A DNA stretch of 64,000 bases from Saccharum officinarum. Lineage: Eukaryota > Streptophyta > Magnoliopsida > Poales > Poaceae. The notes beneath the pieces are model-generated. The model did no database searches. It worked only from the letters and a program-made list of their open reading frames with translations, and had not been told where the DNA came from. Numbering within the stretch: the stretch's first letter is position 1; every line of letters starts with the position of its first letter. The stretch is from positions 99,716,036 through 99,780,035 of the forward strand of contig CM036168.1 of assembly GCA_020631735.1 (NCBI GenBank), given 5' to 3'. The position numbers were made by a program, and so were the translations under genes. Of this stretch, positions 38,603 through 50,238 are shown piece after piece.

Positions 38603-40564
38603 GCACAGAAAAAGCTTAGAAAATTACAGTGGGTTTAATATCAAAACTAGCTTGACATAAGATTTTCATTGTATTTGGATTACTAGAACTGACTATACAA
38701 AAATAATCAAATTTAAGGCCTAAATGAATATTTAAAATACTTCACATTATGAAAAGTATCAAACAACAGATTTAGAAATTTTACTACTTCCTTCACAGTA
38801 AACATCACTATAGAAAAATTATCTACTTGCATGTTTTATTCAAATTTATTATATAAACAAAAATAACAAATACTAGTGATAGAAAGCACTTGAACTACAC
38901 CTATATATTTTTCTATAGAACAGACATGAGATAAAATTTTTTCCTAGCCAGTACATGGCATAAAAAGATTAGTAAACTTGGAATCATATTTTTCTGATTT
39001 TTCTAGAATTTATTAAGCATTTATCAAGAAACAGCCATTTCACTAGTTAATTAAAACTCTACAGAAAAGTAATCTCAAATTTCACATGCAATATTTTTAT
39101 ATCATAGATCTGGTTCCAAAGAGTACATAGAAATTTATTTCACCATTTTTGGAGCTAAAATGACCAAGAAAACATTTTCCAAAGTGTTTTTCATCAAGAA
39201 TATTAATAGAAAACAGAAAATGATTTTTCGTTAAGGATATTGGGCCGGCCCGTGGAAAACAACCGGCCCGTGGCCGTTCTCGGCCTGCTCGCGCGCGCGG
39301 ACGAAACGGTGAGCCGGCCCACTCGGAGGCGCGGCCCAGAGGGCGGTGGCCCAGAGGAGGCTGCGGGTGGGAAAGAACGGGGCGGCCTCGTCGGCGTCCC
39401 TGACCGCGACGGCGTGGCGATGGCCGACGGCCAACGGCCATCTCCGGCCACGACCCGACCAGCGAGTCCGCGCACGGTGTTCGCAAGGAGGTAGCGAACC
39501 CGAGAGAGAGGGTCAGGGGGATGGAGAGGGAGCGAGGAAGACGGTGGGCGGAGCGCAAGCCCGGCGGTACCGACGCGGTGGCGCGGCGAGGAAAACTCGA
39601 TTGAGCCGTACCGTATGCGAACAGGGCAACCGAAGGTCCGTTCGGAGGAGAAGAGGAGGTGGCGGAGCTTCGTGCACAGGCAATCGAACGGAGGCGGTCT
39701 ACCGATGCCGGAACAAGGCGGAGGTGGCGGTGGTCGCGCGGTGGCGAGCGGCGTTCCGCGGTGGATGGCGCTGGAGGGAGGAAGAGAGGGAGCGAGCGAG
39801 GCGGAAATGGGAGGGAGACCCAGCGCTCGGCCGTTTTGAAGCTGGACGCGGGCGCGGGGTTCACGGTGGCCACGCGGCGCGTCGCCGGCATGCGTCCGCC
39901 ACGCGGCGGGCGCGTTCTGCCGCGGCGGACACGAAGCGCGGGGCGAGCGGAAGGGAAAGAGGAGGCCGAGCAGACGCGGGCCGGGCCGCCTGCGTCGCGC
40001 GGGCGCGCGCGCGGCTGGCTGGGCCGGGCGGCTTCGCGAGCGGGCTGGGAAGTGAGGCCGCGGCCTGCTAAGGCGAAAATTCGTTTTTTTCCAATTTCCA
40101 AAAATTCAAATCCAAAGAATTTCAAACTTCAAACTACATTTTGAACAAGAGGGAGACGTTTTCTGGAATTGACCCAAAAATAAAAGTTGCTTAGAATTAA
40201 ATTCTCTACAACTTTGATTAAGGGCCAACTGAAAATTCTTGATAGATTTTGAATGGCAGAATAAAAGCAAAAATAGGGAATATTTTTGAATATTTTTCAG
40301 GAATAATTTTGAACAAGTTTTGACAAAATTTGAGTCATCTAGCTGCTCCAAAAATTGAACTAGGGTTTTAAGTGATGTAAGAATTATAGTTGCAAGGCTT
40401 TCGGTGTAATGTAATTATAATATTAATATAGCTCATCAAATTATCTCATTTTCAAGCTTTTAATTTACTCAAATTATACCATTATCACACATGATTATAA
40501 TGATATAAATGCTATGCAATATGATTGCCATGCAAAATGCATTGCGTAACATCGGAGTGTTACA
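38603..40564 (-). repeat. Gypsy LTR2, partial
   Basis: It corresponds to position 36434 onward of LTR1 and continues to the same end, cggagtgttaca. The differences from LTR1 and LTR3 are mostly one-base indels in homopolymers. The polypurine tract and pol stop of the downstream element abut its end. Confidence 0.88.
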
Positions 40565-43496
40565 GCCTTCCCCCCTTAGAAAAATCTCGTCCCGAGATTT
40601 GAGTTACGAACCATTTATTATAAAAATCTTCGTAAGCTTTTTGTAAGTATTCGCCCGTTTCCCAAGATGCATCCCCTTCATCATGATGACTCCATTGTAT
40701 CTTATATGTTTTCACCATACTGTTTCGAGTAGCCCTCTCCTTGGAATCCAAGATTCGAACTGGCTGCTCACGATACACCAAATCTGACTTAAGTTTTATG
40801 CCTCGAGGTTCAATCCTTTCCTCTGGAACGCGCAAACACTTTTTCAGATGTGATACGTGAAAAACTGGGAATACAGCACCCATTGCTTCTGGCAAATCCA
40901 ATTTGTAAGCCACTGGACCCTTCCTTTCTAAGATTTTGTACGGTCCAACAAATCTAGCGGCAAGCTTTCTGCGTATACCAAACCGTTTCTTTTTCATCGG
41001 CGTGACTTTTAGATAAACATAGTCACCAACTTCAAACACAAGCGGTCTCCTTCTCTTATCTGCATAACTTTTCTGACGTGACTGAGCGGCTCTCATATTT
41101 TGCTGGATGATATGAACTTTCTTTTCGGCTTCCTCCACGAAGTCAATCCCATAATACCTTCTTTCTCCTGGTTCAATCCAGTTCAAAGGTGTTCTACACT
41201 TTCGGCCATACAGAGCCTCAAAAGGTGCCATCTTGATACTTTCTTGATAGCTATTATTATACGCGAACTCTGCTAATGGTAACCATGATTCCCATGAACC
41301 TCTGGAAGACAACACGCAGGCTCTTAACATATCCTCCAAAACAGCATTAACTCTTTCAGTCTGACCATCTGTTTGAGGATGATAGGCAGTGCTACGAATC
41401 AGACTAGTCCCCAAACCTTTGTGTAAATGCTCCCAAAAGTGAGCAGTGAACTGTGACCCTCTGTCAGACACTATAGTCTTTGGTATGCCATGCAATCTCA
41501 CAATCTCTGCAATATACTTCTCGGCATACTGAGGTGGTCTATATTCTGTTTTGACAGGCAAAAAGTGAGCTGTCTTGGTAAGACGATCCACAATTACCCA
41601 AATTGAATCGTGACCTTTTTGAGTAGTGGGCAGACCCGTGATGAAATCCATACATATATCATCCCACTTCCAACTAGGTACTGACAAAGGTTGTAGCAAT
41701 CCGGCAGGTTTCATGTGAATCGCTTTCACTCTGCAACATGTGTCACATCTGGCTACATAAGCTGCAATTTCCTTCTTCATCTTTGTCCACCAAAAATGAG
41801 GTTTTAGCTCTTGATACATTTTACTGCTGCCAGGATGAATGGACAACTTAGAAAGATGAGCTTCGTCCAAAATTTTATTCTTAAGCTCTCTATCCTTTGG
41901 AACAACAAGACGGTTGTCGAACCACAACACATCTTGCTCATCCACCCTGAAGTGTTTCGAGGGTTCTTCTTTACTCTTCTTTTTGATGTGGAAAATCCCT
42001 TGGTCTGCCTTCTGACCTTCTATTATCTTACTCTCCAAGGAGCAACTGATCTGAATACTATGTAACACGGTAGGGTGCATTAGATTGAAACCATCTTCCA
42101 GCAAGGGTTGCATATTCAGACAATGTGACTTTCGACTCAAAGCATCAGCTACCACATTGGCTTTTCCAGGGTGATACTGTACATTTAAGTTGAAATCCTT
42201 CATTAGTTCTAACCATCTTCGCTGTCTCATGTTCAATTCTGGTTGGGTAAAAATGTACTTGAGACTCTTATGATCGGTGAAAATATTGCACACATTACCA
42301 AGTAAATAGTGTCTCCAAATCTTCAAGGCATGCACTACCGCGGCAAGCTCAAGATCATGTGTCGGATAATTGATTTCATGTTTTCTCAATTGCCGGGAGG
42401 CATAAGCAATAACTCTTCCTTCTTGCATCAGAACACATCCTAATCCTGTTTTTGATGCGTCACAGAACACATCAAAATGTTTCTCGATGTCGGGCTGTGC
42501 AAGAACTGGAGCAGTAGTCAACAGTTTCCGCAAGGTGTGGAAAGCTGTCTCACACTCCTCTGTCCACACAAACTTATGATCTTTCTGTAGCAGACTTGTC
42601 ATTGGCTTGGCAATCTTCGAGAAGTCTGGGATAAAGCGGCGATAGTAACCAGCTAACCCTAGGAAACTTCTGACTTCTGACACCGTGGTTGGAGTCTTCC
42701 AATCCATAACCTCTTGCACTTTACTCGGATCTACAGAAACTCCATTCTCAGATAGAATATGACCGAGGAAGGGAACTTTCTTCAACCAAAATTCACATTT
42801 GCTGAACTTAGCATATAACTTATGGTCTCTCAGTCTGGTTAAGACAATTCTCAGATGCTCCTCATGATCTTTCTCATTCTCGGAGTATATAAGAATGTCA
42901 TCGATGAAGACAACCACAAACTTGTCCAACTCTGGCATGAAAACCGTATTCATCAGATACATAAAATATGCAGGAGCATTTGTTAAGCCAAAAGACATAA
43001 CAAGATACTCGTACAACCCGTATCTGGTAGAAAAGGCGGTTTTCGGAACATCTTTTGGCCTAATCTTTATCTGATGATACCCTGATCTTAGGTCTATCTT
43101 GGAGAACACTCTAGCCTTAGCCAACTGATCAAACAGAACATCGATATGAGGCAAGGGATATTTATTCTTGATAGTTACAGCATTAAGAGGTCGGTAATCT
43201 ACACACATCCTGAGAGTACCCTCTTTCTTTTTCTTTACGAACAGGGCAGGACATCCCCATTCAGACTTACTTGGGCGGATAAACCCCTTCTTTAGCAATT
43301 CTTCCAGTTGTTTCTTCAACTCAGCTAACTCATCCGGAGGCATCCGATAGGGTCTCCTTGAAATAGGAGCTGTCCCGGGGATCAACTCGATTCCAAACTC
43401 AACATCTCTATCTGGAGGAAGGCCAGGTAACTCATCTGGAAACACATCCGGGAACTCACACACTACCGGTATCTGGTGGATAGGAACAACTTCCAT
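40560..43496 (-). CDS. Gypsy pol: reverse transcriptase, RNase H, integrase, chromodomain
   Basis: An uninterrupted frame of 978 residues from ATG 43496. It starts just upstream of RT ([15 protein letters not shown]). The RT palm includes [10 protein letters not shown] and the active site [10 protein letters not shown] (about residue 200). RNase H follows ([22 protein letters not shown]). The integrase HHCC finger (HPGSSKMY...CDTCCRVKA, about 570-600) and core have catalytic Asp in CMDFITGLP, Asp in VSDRGSQF and Glu in [15 protein letters not shown]-like segment ([19 protein letters not shown]) leads to a C-terminal chromodomain ([12 protein letters not shown]...YKIQWSHH...SWE, about 905-960). 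Aspartic protease and gag are absent. The frame is open only from 43538. The integrity suggests recent activity, perhaps mobilised with gag supplied from another copy. Confidence 0.93.
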   Translation of the reverse strand: MEVVPIHQIPVVCEFPDVFPDELPGLPPDRDVEFGIELIPGTAPISRRPYRMPPDELAELKKQLEELLKKGFIRPSKSEWGCPALFVKKKKEGTLRMCVDYRPLNAVTIKNKYPLPHIDVLFDQLAKARVFSKIDLRSGYHQIKIRPKDVPKTAFSTRYGLYEYLVMSFGLTNAPAYFMYLMNTVFMPELDKFVVVFIDDILIYSENEKDHEEHLRIVLTRLRDHKLYAKFSKCEFWLKKVPFLGHILSENGVSVDPSKVQEVMDWKTPTTVSEVRSFLGLAGYYRRFIPDFSKIAKPMTSLLQKDHKFVWTEECETAFHTLRKLLTTAPVLAQPDIEKHFDVFCDASKTGLGCVLMQEGRVIAYASRQLRKHEINYPTHDLELAAVVHALKIWRHYLLGNVCNIFTDHKSLKYIFTQPELNMRQRRWLELMKDFNLNVQYHPGKANVVADALSRKSHCLNMQPLLEDGFNLMHPTVLHSIQISCSLESKIIEGQKADQGIFHIKKKSKEEPSKHFRVDEQDVLWFDNRLVVPKDRELKNKILDEAHLSKLSIHPGSSKMYQELKPHFWWTKMKKEIAAYVARCDTCCRVKAIHMKPAGLLQPLSVPSWKWDDICMDFITGLPTTQKGHDSIWVIVDRLTKTAHFLPVKTEYRPPQYAEKYIAEIVRLHGIPKTIVSDRGSQFTAHFWEHLHKGLGTSLIRSTAYHPQTDGQTERVNAVLEDMLRACVLSSRGSWESWLPLAEFAYNNSYQESIKMAPFEALYGRKCRTPLNWIEPGERRYYGIDFVEEAEKKVHIIQQNMRAAQSRQKSYADKRRRPLVFEVGDYVYLKVTPMKKKRFGIRRKLAARFVGPYKILERKGPVAYKLDLPEAMGAVFPVFHVSHLKKCLRVPEERIEPRGIKLKSDLVYREQPVRILDSKERATRNSMVKTYKIQWSHHDEGDASWETGEYLQKAYEDFYNKWFVTQISGRDFSKGGRL
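40565..40580 (-). promoter_or_regulatory. Polypurine tract of the gypsy element, overlapping the pol stop
   Basis: The minus strand reads ctaaggggggaaggc directly before the LTR start tgtaacac. The pol frame runs through the tract as SKGGRL and its TAA stop is formed by the first bases of the LTR. The other copy, at 38413, has one G fewer. Confidence 0.8.
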
Positions 43497-43559
43497 GGCA
43501 CATGGAAACCAAAAGAAGGCTATCGCGACAAAGTCTAGCTACTAACGCAGGACACTATC

Positions 43560-44534
43560 CTACTCTTCAGGGCCGTCGTCGAGGTCGGAGGCATCACTAT
43601 CGCTACCTTCAGCAGCAGCGTCGTCGTCGACGTCCATCTGAGCGGCGTCCGGAGGAGCATACGGGCCTATCCCGTTGTAGAGGGCATGAAACTCTTCATG
43701 CAAGTTGGCATTGTACTCCTCTAACTCCTCGACCCTCTGCCTCAGAAGGTCCCTCTCGTTCCAGGCTTCATTCCTTTCTTGTACTAGCTGTCCCATCATG
43801 CGGTCTGCATTTCTGTTGGCCTGAGTCAACCTCTGTACTTGCTGCATGGAACTCTCGCCTCTCTCGAGAGCTCGGTCCCGCTGCAAGCTCATGTCGGCCA
43901 ACTGCTCCTGCAAGCTAGCTATAGCACGTGCTTGCTTCTTCTGTTGCTTCCTTGCTTCAAGCCGATCATCACCACGTAGGCCAGTCAAGGTCCAATAGGT
44001 ATGCTCCAGACCTTGGTATGCTCTGATGGCTGTATACATGGCACTCATGGTGTGGTTATCGCTAGCCCGTCCTTCACTGGGGCCTCTAACCAGGGCACTT
44101 CCCTGCGGCTGTACCCAAATGGCATCGCGAGGATCATCTCTCGGGAAAGCACCGGCCAAAGCTGCTGCCAACTCATTGGGGAACCTGCTCATGATGTCTC
44201 GGATGACGCGAAAAGCCGCGCCCTCTGCACCCTCGGCTGGAGTGCGTCCTTCAAACTCCAGATGCCAACCATCCCATTCTGGTGCATCACCAAGAGCAGG
44301 GACGGTGATCTCCACGATAGCAAGTCCATCCTCAGCTAACTGGCTCTCACTCCAAGAGTATACCGGCTCTTGACCCTCCGGGTACCCCACATCATGGAGC
44401 ACTCTCCAAAGCAAGGTGGGCATGCCAAACTCGCTTAGAAAAGTGTCCGTGTTGCGGTGCTCCCGCGGGGCCAGCTGACGACGGGGTGCTCTTCCGCCGG
44501 TGGACTTACGGGCAGTCTGCTTCGTGCGGGCCAT
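43560..44534 (-). CDS. Retroelement ORF with histone H3 N-terminal tail, coiled coil and acidic tail
   Basis: The ATG at 44534 encodes a 324-residue protein beginning M-ARTKQTARKSTGG-RAPRRQLA. Residues 1-13 of mature histone H3 are matched exactly; H3 K14 and K18 positions are Arg and the similarity stops at A21. A longer frame reaching 44543 would need GTG, so the ATG that gives the exact H3 start is the natural one. Then comes an unrecognised globular part (WRVLHDVGYPEGQEPVYSW, about 45-190), a predicted coiled coil rich in Glu, Arg, Leu and Gln (about 195-275), and an acidic end (MDVDDDAAAEGSDSDASD). There is no gag zinc knuckle or protease motif. It occupies the gag position, in the same frame as pol but separated by TAG (43562-43560) and a TAG TAG pair (43544-43539). 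Its function is unknown; histone mimicry is inference. Confidence 0.85.
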   Translation of the reverse strand: MARTKQTARKSTGGRAPRRQLAPREHRNTDTFLSEFGMPTLLWRVLHDVGYPEGQEPVYSWSESQLAEDGLAIVEITVPALGDAPEWDGWHLEFEGRTPAEGAEGAAFRVIRDIMSRFPNELAAALAGAFPRDDPRDAIWVQPQGSALVRGPSEGRASDNHTMSAMYTAIRAYQGLEHTYWTLTGLRGDDRLEARKQQKKQARAIASLQEQLADMSLQRDRALERGESSMQQVQRLTQANRNADRMMGQLVQERNEAWNERDLLRQRVEELEEYNANLHEEFHALYNGIGPYAPPDAAQMDVDDDAAAEGSDSDASDLDDGPEE

Positions 44535-45306
44535 CTGTAGCACAAGATTTAATTACCCAGTGAGAATATATTTTAAGTTGATGTCACTTTTATCGAAATG
44601 GAATAATCCTTTTATAAGGGGAGGAATGCATGTCATGAATGGAATGCACAGACAATATGATGCATGCACGAGTCTTACGTCCTCACAAACTTATAAAAAT
44701 AAAGACATCTAACGGTGAATTTGGTGGCATACAAACGATCTCTCATATACGTAACTAATTCGGTCTACACGATAACGCTGTTATGTACCTGCAGAAAATT
44801 TATTTCAGCCCATTCCCCATGAATGCATGAAAGCAGTAAACCTACCTACACGCTCTACACGTATCCCCAGATGCGTGTACAACGGTAGTAACTACCCAAA
44901 CACATCGTCCTATTGACGGCATCGCCTCAACGGACGGAACACCCACGCATGCGATACTTTCATAAAAACATGTGTAGAACATGTAATTATTCTTAGTATC
45001 ATATAAGCACTTTCCCTAGATCGGCGGTGTATCCGATCATGCTCTCACAACTCACACTTACCAAAGCGTAGAGGTAACTGATCCATACATTACCACTCAA
45101 TTAAGTGGCACTCATACAATAGCACGCCGTATGAGCAACGAAAAAGAAATATGGTGCAAGAACCCCAAGTTAGTACTTAAATAGCCACCTAGAGTCCTTA
45201 ACTGGGCATACAGGATATGACCACTGGCACACTTTTAGTTTGAAAATCACACTTTTTAAATAGGATTTTGTTTTAAATACACTTATGAACAGTAATTACG
45301 CTAAAC
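44535..45306 (-). other. Untranslated leader of the gypsy element
   Basis: About 770 bp between the primer-binding site and the H3-tail ORF. No frame with a motif is seen. A possible splice acceptor (ttgtgctacag) lies immediately before the ATG, so the leader might contain an intron. Confidence 0.5.
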
Positions 45307-45321
45307 CTTGCTCCGATACCA
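45307..45321 (-). promoter_or_regulatory. Primer-binding site (tRNA-Met type)
   Basis: On the minus strand the LTR end ...ctgttaca is followed after gc by tggtatcggagcaag. This resembles the complement of the 3' end of initiator tRNA-Met, the usual primer of plant gypsy elements. It fixes 45324 as the inner edge of the 5' LTR. Confidence 0.8.
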
Positions 45322-47987
45322 GCTGTAACAGAACCGCCCAATTATACGAGATTAAGTAAGAAAATCATCCAACGGCAGGACAATTTAACAAACTTAAGCC
45401 CGTATAACCCGGTAGTCCGTGAAATCTCGACGGATTTCAAACCATTCACATAACAGCCAAGATCGTACTAAGTTCAGCGGTTACCGTCATAAGTTACATA
45501 GAAGTTCGCGGCACAAAGTACATCGGAGTTTAAACATAGTTATTACAAACCAAGTTCGAATAAAAGTAGCGGAAGCATTAGTTTAAAACACGCACACACA
45601 TCTTGTTTTGAGATAAAGTGCCAGCTTGCGATCATCTCCAGCAAAAGCATCAGGCGAGAAGTAGTGAATGACCATTGCCCATGGTCCTAAGCTTCGCCCA
45701 TCGCAGGGTAGAGACAGTTGATACAATAACCATAGTACATCTGTCCATCTGCAACAAGTGGGAACAAAGCCCTGAGTACGAGAAGGTACTCAGCTAGACT
45801 TACCCGACAGAACCAAAATAAAAGACCACAAGGATCATGATAGGCTTTTTGGTGGGGTAGCTGACTCCTTTGCAGGAAAAGCATTTTTTAACTTAGCAGT
45901 CCTTTTTGCAAAAACAGGTAGTATTTTAAAGCTTTATTTCCCTGTCAACTATATTTGAACTTATGCTAGAGTAACCAGGTAATTAAGCAAGCAAGGATTA
46001 CCATTGAGCATTAACAATAATTACCACATCATTTTTCTCATAACTATCCAAGTGTTTCATCAAATTTTTCTACGATGAAGTAACTCAAGTCAAGTGTTCA
46101 CTATCCAGTGAACGATGGCGATTCGAATCGATTATTGACCAGCTGGTAATTTATTCCTCACACAAACCTCACTCACCCGCTAAAGTGAGGTATTGGTCAC
46201 CGAGTCAACCATTCAGGTAAAGTCGCGAGCTTGCCAGGAACCACATGTACCCGGGGGCCGCCCGACTGCTCTTTGGCCTTATCATCGCGCCCCCGTTTCC
46301 TGCCACTACTGCTCCGGTACAGTGCGTTGCGGGCAATCCACTCGGCCCGAATAATCTCCCAGCTTCGCGGTCGAAAGGTACTTTATTCGGCCAGCTAAAT
46401 GTGAGGCATGCGTTCAACATGACTCGAGGCCCGACAACGGACGGTCCTTAATCGACACAGACGGAAGACACTACAGTCCAGAACCCTGCAAGCTTCCGCC
46501 CAGTCTCAGATTCATTTCGACACTTAGTTATTCTCACATGACATTCTTTCACATAGATCCAGGTAATCCCTATAGCTCGCGGATGACAGGCAATCACCCG
46601 ACTTCTACCGGTCTAAGCAAGCTAAGCAATTATTGACCGTGGACACCAGGGTAAACAAGGATCGGGTAAAGCAAGGTGAGACAAGGTATAATGCAACAAC
46701 GTTTGCAAACAACTCCTAAACGTAATGCATCAAATTAAGAAAAGTTAATAATAAATTATTTGCAAACCGAGGGAAAAATGCTCCGGGGCTTGCCTCGCTC
46801 AAAGGAACTCGGACGATGGTCGGGGCACTCCGGAAGGTCTTCACTGGCCTCCTCTTCTGCTTCTGTCAACTCCGGCTCTGGCACCTCGAGCTGCTCCTCT
46901 GCGTCCTCGGGAACTACTGCCGGAGCCACTTCCTGCGATCCTGTATGATGCAGAAGTATGAGTGCATCATGCATAAGTGCATTGCAGAGGTGACAGGAGA
47001 TGATGATGATGAATGAATGATATGCAAATGAGCATGTTACGATCTTTGGATTACGTGGAACCTATGACTCTTCTATAAGGTAGTCTACGTCATCCAAGAA
47101 CATGTACTCGAAAACTACCACCACTATTCTCTACCATGCAAAGACACTTTAATACTCAAGATGCTTCAAAGATACACCAAAGTATAGTTTACTAACTAAT
47201 CTTGCATTAAAGAGTGGATGTAAACCCTAATTAGCACTATGCTTGAACAGCAACACATAGTTTAATGGCACAAAAAAAGCTTAGAAAATTACAGTGGGTT
47301 ACTAATATCAAAACTAGCTTGACATAAGATTTTCATTGTATTTGGATTACTAGAACTGACTATACAAAAATAATCAAATTAAGGCCTAAATGAATATTTA
47401 AAATACTTCACATTATGAAAAGTATCAAACAACAGATTTAGAAATTTTACTACTTCCTTCACAGTAAACAATCACTATAGAAAAATTATCACTTGCATGT
47501 TTTATTCAAATTTATTTATATAACAAAAATAACAAATACTAGTGATAGAAAGCACTTGAACTACACCTATATATTTTTCTATAGAACAGACATGAGATAA
47601 AATTTTTCCTAGCCAGTACATGGCATAAAAAGATTAGTAAACTTGGAATCATATTTTTCTGATTTTTCTAGAATTTATTAAGCATTTATCAAGAAAACAG
47701 CCATTTCACTAGTTAATTAAAACTCTACAGAAAAGTATCTCAAATTTCACATGCAATATTTTTATATCATAGATCTGGTTCCAAAGAGTACATAGAAATT
47801 TATTTCACCATTTTTGGAGCTAAAATGACCAAGAAAACATTTTCCAAAGTGTTTTTCATCAAGAATATTAATAGAAAACAGAAAATGATTTTTCGTTAAG
47901 GATATTGGGCCGGCCCGTGGAAAACAACCGGCCCGTGGCCGTTCTCGGCCTGCTCGCGCGCGCGGACGAAACGGTGAGCCGGCCCAC

Positions 47988-50238
47988 TGTAAGGTCCTAG
48001 ATGGCTAGAGGGGGGGTGAATAGCCTATAAAAATTCTACAATCACCACTAAGCAAACTTGTTAGAATAACAAACGGCGTAAAGCGAGTTTTGCTTAGCCA
48101 AAGGTTGTGATGCAAGCCTCCTATCCACAAGTCTAGTAGATTATGATCTCTAGTTCACACAAGTGCTATGTCACTAAATTTACACTAGAGAACAAGCTAG
48201 CAACACTACTAGCCAAGCTACTACTAGAGCAACACAAGATAATCTAGTAAAGATAAGTGCAAGAGATAGGATTGTGAATCTTATACCGACGGTGGAGTGA
48301 AGATGTTGCCAATCACCAAGATGATATACAATCAATTAATATTGACAACAACACAATATGTAGACCAATCACCGGGAGACAAGAGACACAATATTTTTGT
48401 TCACCCGGTGTTCACTTGTGCACCGACAAGCTACGTCACCGGTTGTGTCGACCAACACTTAGATGGTTCCTCGGTGTGACCCTCAAGTCACTTGCCCCTC
48501 AAGGCACGCCCCGCAAGGCACCGCAAGACTCCACTCTCAAGTGAGGTAACTCAATGACACGCGCAATGTAATAGAGTTGCTTTTGGCGTCCCGCCGAGGA
48601 AAGCACAAGAACCTCTTACAAACAACCGGAGGTGGCCAAGAACAATCACCTTCTCTTGCCAACGCCTCCAACAATCTCCAAGCCGGCTAGGAGCGGTACT
48701 CTCCAAGAGTAACAAGAAATCCACCGGCTAAACCACCCACAAGTGCCACTAGATGCCCTCAAGCTATGCAATGCACTTTGGGATCACTCAATCTCACTTT
48801 TGATTTGCAATCAAGCAAGGGAGATGAGTGGGAGGAGTTGCTTTTGCTCAAAGGATGTACAAGAGTGTTAGAAATGCCAAGAGACCTCCCCAAGGGCCGG
48901 CCAACAAGTATTTATAAGCATCCCATCCAAATAGAGCCGTTACAACCCACTTGTCCGTTTTTCGCGGGACCACCGGACGCGCCGGTGATAACAGACCGGA
49001 CGCGCTCAACCGCGTCCGGTGCCCCAGCGATTTCAAATTCGTCCGTTAGAACCTCCAACGGTCACTGCGCGCCAACGGTCAAACGACCCACCGGACGCGC
49101 TGTTGCGAACCACCGGACGCGCCGGTGCGCACAGTACCCGCGCCCGCGAAGACAAGACCGGACGCGCTCCTCGCAACCACCGGACGCCACAGTAACCGCG
49201 TCCGGTGCGAGTCCAGTAAGCACCCTGGACCACCGGACGCGTCCGATGGTGTAGGACCGGACGCGCACCGCGTCCGATGACTTCGTGACTCGCTGTTCGC
49301 CAGACCGGACGCGCCGGTCCCGTGGGTCACCGGACGCGCCGGTGCCAAACCCTAGCCCGCGCGCCTGATGCCCGCGCTGCACTGACCGGACGCGCCGGTC
49401 CACAGTGACCGCGTCCGGTGCAGCGTCCGGTGCGGCGTCCGGTGCACCGTCCAGTCACTTCCGTGACCGCGTTCGCCTCCGTTTCTTTTCCGACTTCCGG
49501 CGCAATGGAAAATAGGCATTTCACTTCTCCGAAATCGCCTGAATCCCGCGCTCGCACGCTCGGCGGGAGGGAGAGAGGAACCCAAACCCCTTTCTACCCG
49601 CAAACCACAGCGTGACCAACGCCACCTTTGCAAATGTGCCAACACCATCAAGTGTACATCTCCATGTGCTTGTGTGTTAGCATTTTCTCAATCATTTTCA
49701 AAGGTTTTCAATTAGCTCACTAGGCCCTACATGCAATGCACTTCATGAATTCACCTAGTGGCACCCGTGCATCGAATAACCGATAAGACTTCCCCTCTTA
49801 ATAGTTCGGCTATCGATCCTAAACCACTCACACCCTCTATGGTGTCTTGAGTGTAAAACAAAATGGCCCTGTGGTTATACCTTTGCCTTGAGCCCATTTT
49901 GTTTCTCCAAATGATATGATCCACTTCATATCATCACATGACCGTCTCGATCCATCGACCTTGACTTCACTTGCTCTTCACCGTTGCATCGGTCCGTCGG
50001 CGCCAAGTCTCGCTCAAGCTTCACCATCGCATGGTCCCTCGCTTCGAAGCCTCGACTTGCCCTTCACCTTCACAACCGGTCCATCGAGCCAAGCCTCATC
50101 TTGGTCTTCATCATCTTGGTCACATGAGTCAATGTCATGTCTCATATGCAATGACCACCTTTATCTAAATCATCCACTTAGATACAAAGGTTAGTCCTAG
50201 GTTTCATCAATTAGCCAAAACCAAACTAGGGACTTTCA
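47988..50238. mobile_element. Copia solo LTR D, 2251 bp
   Basis: Begins TGTAAGGTCC, ends GGGACTTTCA, TSD cccac (47983-47987 and 50239-50243). It is the only full-length copy of this LTR family in the window and shows that the LTRs at 26297 and 51487 are shortened. It contains the CG-rich palindrome array at 48965-49460 and no coding domain. It is a solo LTR formed by recombination, and the youngest layer of the nest. Confidence 0.9.
48965..49460. repeat. CG-rich palindromic repeat array in solo LTR D
   Basis: The same core ccggacgcg as in the LTR at 26297, but here many units read caccggacgcgccggtg instead of gaccggacgcgccggtc. The changed outer base is mirrored on the other side, so the palindrome is kept. 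Confidence 0.7.

Noticed and set aside
43560..44534. A genuine histone H3 gene or pseudogene
   Set aside because: Only about the first 20 residues match H3. No histone fold follows, and the ORF lies between a retroelement PBS and pol in the same orientation.
44535..44543. A start of the H3-tail ORF three codons upstream
   Set aside because: It would need a GTG start. The ATG at 44534 gives the exact H3 N-terminus and is the better choice.
45307..45321. A tRNA-Met gene
   Set aside because: Only the short complement of the tRNA 3' end is present, next to an LTR. It is a primer-binding site; no cloverleaf is visible.
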